Shown piece after piece: positions 61,094 through 64,000 of a DNA stretch of 64,000 bases. This DNA is from Bradyrhizobium erythrophlei. Lineage in GTDB: Bacteria > Pseudomonadota > Alphaproteobacteria > Rhizobiales > Xanthobacteraceae. Every line of letters begins with the position of its first letter. Positions within the stretch are counted from its first letter, which is position 1. A program made the position numbers and the translations under genes. The stretch spans positions 7,987,501 through 8,051,500 of the forward strand of contig FSRD01000001.1 in assembly GCA_900129675.1 (NCBI GenBank), given 5' to 3'. The notes beneath the pieces are model-generated. The model had not been told where the DNA came from, ran no database searches, and was given only the letters and a program-made list of their open reading frames with translations.

Positions 61094-61480
61094 CTAAATC
61101 CGAACGTATTGACGATGAAGTCCGCCCAGAATGGCGCGCGAATTTATGACGCCGGATCGCTGAACCTGGCGAGAGACAGGCGCATCTTTGTTCAATGACC
61201 GATGCGTTCTCACGCCGTTGTAATAGTCCGCATAGTTTTTCAGAATCCGACGCAGATGTTCCGCGTCCAGGACAATGATGTGGTCCAAACACTCGCGCCG
61301 GATCGATCCGATCAGCCGTTCGGCAAAGCAGTTCTGCCAAGGCGAGGCCGGTGCAATTGGCTTGTCTCGGATACCCATGGCACGCAGTCGGCGCGTGACG
61401 ACAGTGCCGTAGATTCGATCTCGATCTCGGATCATATAGCGCGGAGCGCCATCCCAAGGCGGTGCGCCATGGAGACAGCC
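61094..61480 (-). pseudogene. Integrase/IS transposase fragment, copy C (C-terminal half of rve domain)
   Basis: The frame includes PRYMIRDRDRIYGTVVTRRL, then KPIAPASPWQNCFAERLIGS with the catalytic Glu region (IRRECLDHII) and YYNGVRTHRSLNKDAPVSRQ, ending LGGLHRQYVRI. The N-terminal helix-turn-helix and first catalytic Asp are missing. Its 5' side is fused to the end of the methyltransferase gene. It lies directly next to copy B. Confidence 0.8.
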
Positions 61481-61487
61481 GCGGAAT

Positions 61488-61964
61488 CCACCGCGGAACG
61501 TTGGCCCGAAAATCCTCGTACTGGGCCCCAAACTTCTGAGCAAGCACCGGCTCCTCGTACGTCAGGACAAAGGCGTGGAAGGCGAGCCACATGAGCCCGC
61601 CGTAAGTCATGAGACGCGAGTCGCCGAACAGGATCGCTTGGCCCAGAATGACGGCGACGACGGCAACGTACATGGGATTGCGCACGCAGCGATAGAGGCC
61701 GGTAACGACGAGGTGTTGGGGCGGGGCGATCGGCGCCGGCGTGCCGAGCCCCTGCAGCGCAAAGCGCGCAAACGAGTCAACAAGCCCGGGTAAACCCGCG
61801 ACGATCAACAGTATCCCGACAGCGCGCGTCGCTTGCAGATCGAAGAATGGCGGCAGAAATTCCCAACGCGAAATCCACCACGGGACCACCCCGGCCAGCA
61901 CGCAGGGCACGAACACGAAGAAGATGGCGGTGCCGATGACGGCGGCGGCTCTGCGCATGGACAC
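61488..61964 (-). CDS. Isoprenylcysteine carboxyl methyltransferase-like membrane protein, C-terminus fused to an integrase fragment
   Basis: Integral membrane methyltransferase of the ICMT/phospholipid methyltransferase group. From the start at 61964 (MSMRRAAAVIGTAIFFVFVP) there are four hydrophobic helices. The SAM-binding C-terminal part is HLVVTGLYRCVRNPMYVAVV, with the hallmark GxYxxxRNPMY, and EEPVLAQKFGAQYEDFRANV. The family sequence ends at PRWIP near 61488, after which the frame runs into integrase-derived sequence. Only a few native C-terminal residues seem to be lost, so activity may be retained with a long foreign tail. The true stop of the fused frame would be at 61026. Confidence 0.75.
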
Positions 61965-62034
61965 GATCCGTTCCTTGCTAATATCAAACCATATTGCGCT
62001 AATGTCTCAGTCGGGTCAAAAGCTGAAAAGCTCA

Positions 62035-62110
62035 ATGGGAAGTGCGGTAGGGACGGTCATTGCTGACCGCCCCCCGCCCAGATCCGTGCGTGCAGAATTC
62101 CCGCACACGG
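62035..62110 (-). ncRNA. Possible group II intron RNA remnant
   Basis: On the minus strand the sequence reads AAGCCGTGTGCGGGAATTCT, then GCACGCACGGATCTGGGCGG, GGGCGGTCAGCAATGACCGT and CCCTACCGC. This hairpin series (GCCGTGTGCGGG...GCACGCACGGATCT, then GGTCAGCAATGACC) resembles the segment found downstream of the reverse transcriptase gene in bacterial group II introns. No reverse transcriptase or domain V was recognised, so it would be a fragment. The call rests on memory of related sequences. Confidence 0.4.
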
Positions 62111-62610
62111 CTTGTATGGGGCTTTCTTTGTCAAGGGGGCGTCATGTCGTTTTGGTCATCCTTTGCATTCCATTTTTTTGTTCGACCCGCGCGGCGAGCA
62201 TTCTTCCGTCCCGACCGCATATTTCCATCGCCGTCGCGCGCAGCGGCGGTCAAGGACGGCGCTTCTTCAGCGCCGCCGACGGCTTGTCCTTGACGGACGC
62301 GAGCACGGCGGCAGGCTGCCGGCGATCGGGTGGTTGGCCGTGCGATGATCCGAGGGGAGCCTGCCATTGGCCGCGATCAATCGCGCGAACCACGCTTGTA
62401 TTCGGTTGAACCCGTATCGGGTCCCGACCATGAAGCAGTCATACGCTTCTGCGGGCAAGGCTCCGAGGCGGCGGGTCCATTCTCTCAGCGGCATTGCAGC
62501 CATAGCCGAATGCGGATTGCCGCCACCTCGGATCGTCATCGGCAACCCGGCGCATCAAGTGCGGTCAGGTTGACGAACCCTGTTTGTCCTTTCTCGTTCT
62601 AGAGTGTTGC
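62111..62610. other. Region without a supported gene
   Basis: About 500 bases between the intron-like RNA and the IS110 transposase. A minus-strand frame of 92 codons (62267-62545, starting MPMTIRGGGNPHSAMAAMPL) has a protein-like middle (AYDCFMVGTRYGFNRIQAWF) but no recognised family. It could be decayed intron or element sequence. The IS110 element's outer end probably lies here, but no boundary could be fixed. Confidence 0.35.
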
Positions 62611-63774
62611 TCACGCCGCCGGCCGCAGCTCGACACCCTCCGGCACCTCGCCGGTCGTGACCAGGCGCCACAGCGCTATCAGCAGCTTGCGCGCCAGCGC
62701 CACGATCATCGTCGTCTTGCGCGCGCCGCTCGGCCCCTCGGTCCGCGTGCGATACCACTGCGCCAGCGCACTGTCTTTCTGGAACATCAGGAAGCGCCAC
62801 GCCAACTGGATCAGCCCACGTCGTACCCGCGCATTGCCGGCCTTGGCCAGGCCCTTCTCTCGGCGTTTCAAACCGCTCTCGTCGGGCGATCCCGTGAGCC
62901 CGGCGTAGCGCGCCACCGCTCTTCGATCTCGAAGCTTCCGCGACAGGATCTCCTGCACCAGCATGTCCGCCGTCTCGATGCCGATACCGATCACCCTGGC
63001 GAGCAGCCGCACCATCGCATGCGGCCCTGTATCGGGGGCCCGCTCGAGCCGCTCGGCACGTGTCTTCTCGATCGAGCTGATCTGCTCACGGACCAGTGCC
63101 AGCCGAGCCATGTCGCGCCGGAACTCCTCGATGATGTTTGCCGGCAGGCCCGTGCCCTCCGCTGTCCGCAGACCTGCCAGACGCTCAGGCGCCTTGCGCA
63201 GATGCGGCTTGAATCCCCGAATCCCGAGACGGGCGAGCGCACTCTTCATGCGGTTGGTGATGCGAGAGCGCTCGTCGACAAGGCTCTCGCGCTCGCGGCT
63301 CGGGCGCCTCGCATCCTCCTCCTCCATCGTCGGGATCGCCACCATCCCGCAGTGCCCCCGCTCACCGCGCAACCATCCCAGGAATACGCGCATCAACATC
63401 GCCGCATCCAGTCGGTCCGTCTTCGCTCGCTTGCGCTCGCGTGACACCGCAACGCTTGCCGAATGGATGACGTGCGCCTCGATCCCACGAGCAATAAGCC
63501 AGCGCGCCAGCCAGAAGCCGTCGCGGCCAGCCTCATAGGCCAGCGCGACCCGGCTGATCGGCCGGCCAGCACGCACCGCCTCGTTCCGCCACCGCTCGAT
63601 CAATCGTAACAGTGCCGTCGCATCCGGCTCCAGTTTCTTCAACGGCTGGCGCTCGACGCCGGGAACAACGCCGCTCACCAGCCAGTTCGCCTTGCTCATC
63701 TCGACGACCACCACCAAGGTCGAGATCGGATCAAACGCGGTCAGGCTTCGGCTGAGATCATTGACTTGGGCCAC
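62611..63774 (-). CDS. IS110-family transposase
   Basis: DEDD-type transposase of about 387 residues from a GTG at 63774. Starts further upstream lie in Arg/Gly-rich sequence without family resemblance. The N-terminal RuvC-like domain shows VVVVEMSKANWLVSGVVPGV, then VALAYEAGRDGFWLARWLIA (catalytic acidic residue), VIHSASVAVSRERKRAKTDR and LDAAMLMRVFL. The first acidic residue is Glu (EMSK), as in one IS110 subgroup, instead of the more common Asp. The C-terminal transposase_20 domain has VRLLARVIGIGIETADMLVQ and the serine motif region RRAVARYAGLTGSPDESGLK. The frame is intact, and the element may be active. Confidence 0.88.
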   Translation of the reverse strand: MAQVNDLSRSLTAFDPISTLVVVVEMSKANWLVSGVVPGVERQPLKKLEPDATALLRLIERWRNEAVRAGRPISRVALAYEAGRDGFWLARWLIARGIEAHVIHSASVAVSRERKRAKTDRLDAAMLMRVFLGWLRGERGHCGMVAIPTMEEEDARRPSRERESLVDERSRITNRMKSALARLGIRGFKPHLRKAPERLAGLRTAEGTGLPANIIEEFRRDMARLALVREQISSIEKTRAERLERAPDTGPHAMVRLLARVIGIGIETADMLVQEILSRKLRDRRAVARYAGLTGSPDESGLKRREKGLAKAGNARVRRGLIQLAWRFLMFQKDSALAQWYRTRTEGPSGARKTTMIVALARKLLIALWRLVTTGEVPEGVELRPAA

Positions 63775-64000
63775 GGGGCAACCTCCATTGGTTCGTATGG
63801 ACGATGAAGGTGCCACAACCTCCGCCGCCCGCCCCATAGCTTCTCCCACCTTGGGTGAGTGACGGCGAACTTGCCGTATGCGCTCCAGCGCCTGTGACAC
63901 GCATTTTCGGCACTGTGTCCGAAGCGTGCTTTGCTGGCTCGCATTCCCCTTGGCCCCCGCCCTTGGCTCCACCGGCTCCGCAGTGGCCGAAAACCACCTT
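63775..64000. other. Upstream part of the IS110 element to the window edge
   Basis: Noncoding side of the IS110 element. IS110 transposons carry a guide (bridge) RNA in a noncoding end, which could lie here if this side is the 5' noncoding region, but no fold was established. No other gene can be supported. Confidence 0.35.

Noticed and set aside
61026..61487. The methyltransferase frame continuing for about 150 more codons.
   Set aside because: The extension is antisense or out-of-frame integrase fragment sequence. The native family similarity stops near 61488.
1..64000. CRISPR arrays.
   Set aside because: No series of regularly spaced identical repeats was seen on reading the window, and no cas-like gene is present.

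Overview
The window is high-GC alphaproteobacterial DNA. It most resembles Bradyrhizobium or a close relative in the Nitrobacteraceae. This is inferred from the gene families present: RNase E with a large insertion in its S1 domain, a vitamin-B12-dependent ribonucleotide reductase, DUF1236, BA14K and DUF2155 proteins, an NDUFA12-like complex I subunit, an EcfG-type promoter motif, and the many IS5, IS701, IS110 and IS256 remnants. No 16S rRNA or other species marker is present, so the genus is an inference.

Positions 1-22.9 kb are mostly core chromosome. A class A penicillin-binding protein (cut by the window edge) and an N-acetylmuramoyl-L-alanine amidase lie on the minus strand, facing away from rne. 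rne and dctA converge on a strong terminator. An aminotransferase, an M48 peptidase with TPR-like repeats, a DsbA-like oxidoreductase and a stress-type DUF1236 protein follow. The aroQ-accB-accC run leads to a three-gene two-component module, a DASS-type anion transporter, aat and a DUF2155 protein.

Positions 23-38 kb are mixed. They hold a short-chain dehydrogenase, an alpha/beta hydrolase, a VapBC toxin-antitoxin pair, a CPA1 antiporter, a divergent GlxA-regulator/DJ-1 pair, a chemoreceptor, an IS5 scrap, the NDUFA12-like gene, a BA14K protein, a response regulator plus hybrid kinase, and an EamA exporter. If DUF2155 and NDUFA12 are normally neighbours, as I recall for related genomes, most of this stretch is inserted material. 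nrdJ occupies 38.4-42.2 kb, and a short translated ghost of its own C-terminus lies upstream of it.

From about 42.2 kb to the right edge the window is an accessory region rich in decayed mobile elements. It holds IS256, IS701, IS5, IS110 and integrase fragments, a broken sirtuin gene, the 3' half of a tRNA-Arg, and scraps of an ABC substrate-binding protein and an adenylate cyclase. Intact cargo includes a second HK/response-regulator/REC-kinase module, a DEDDh exonuclease, a HEPN-like protein, a 517-residue protein with two copies of a zinc-knuckle module, and a cluster of very small genes. Two identical 934-bp IS5-family elements in opposite orientation each interrupt a gene. Both host reading frames can be restored exactly by removing the element and one target duplication. 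No CRISPR array, rRNA or complete tRNA was seen.
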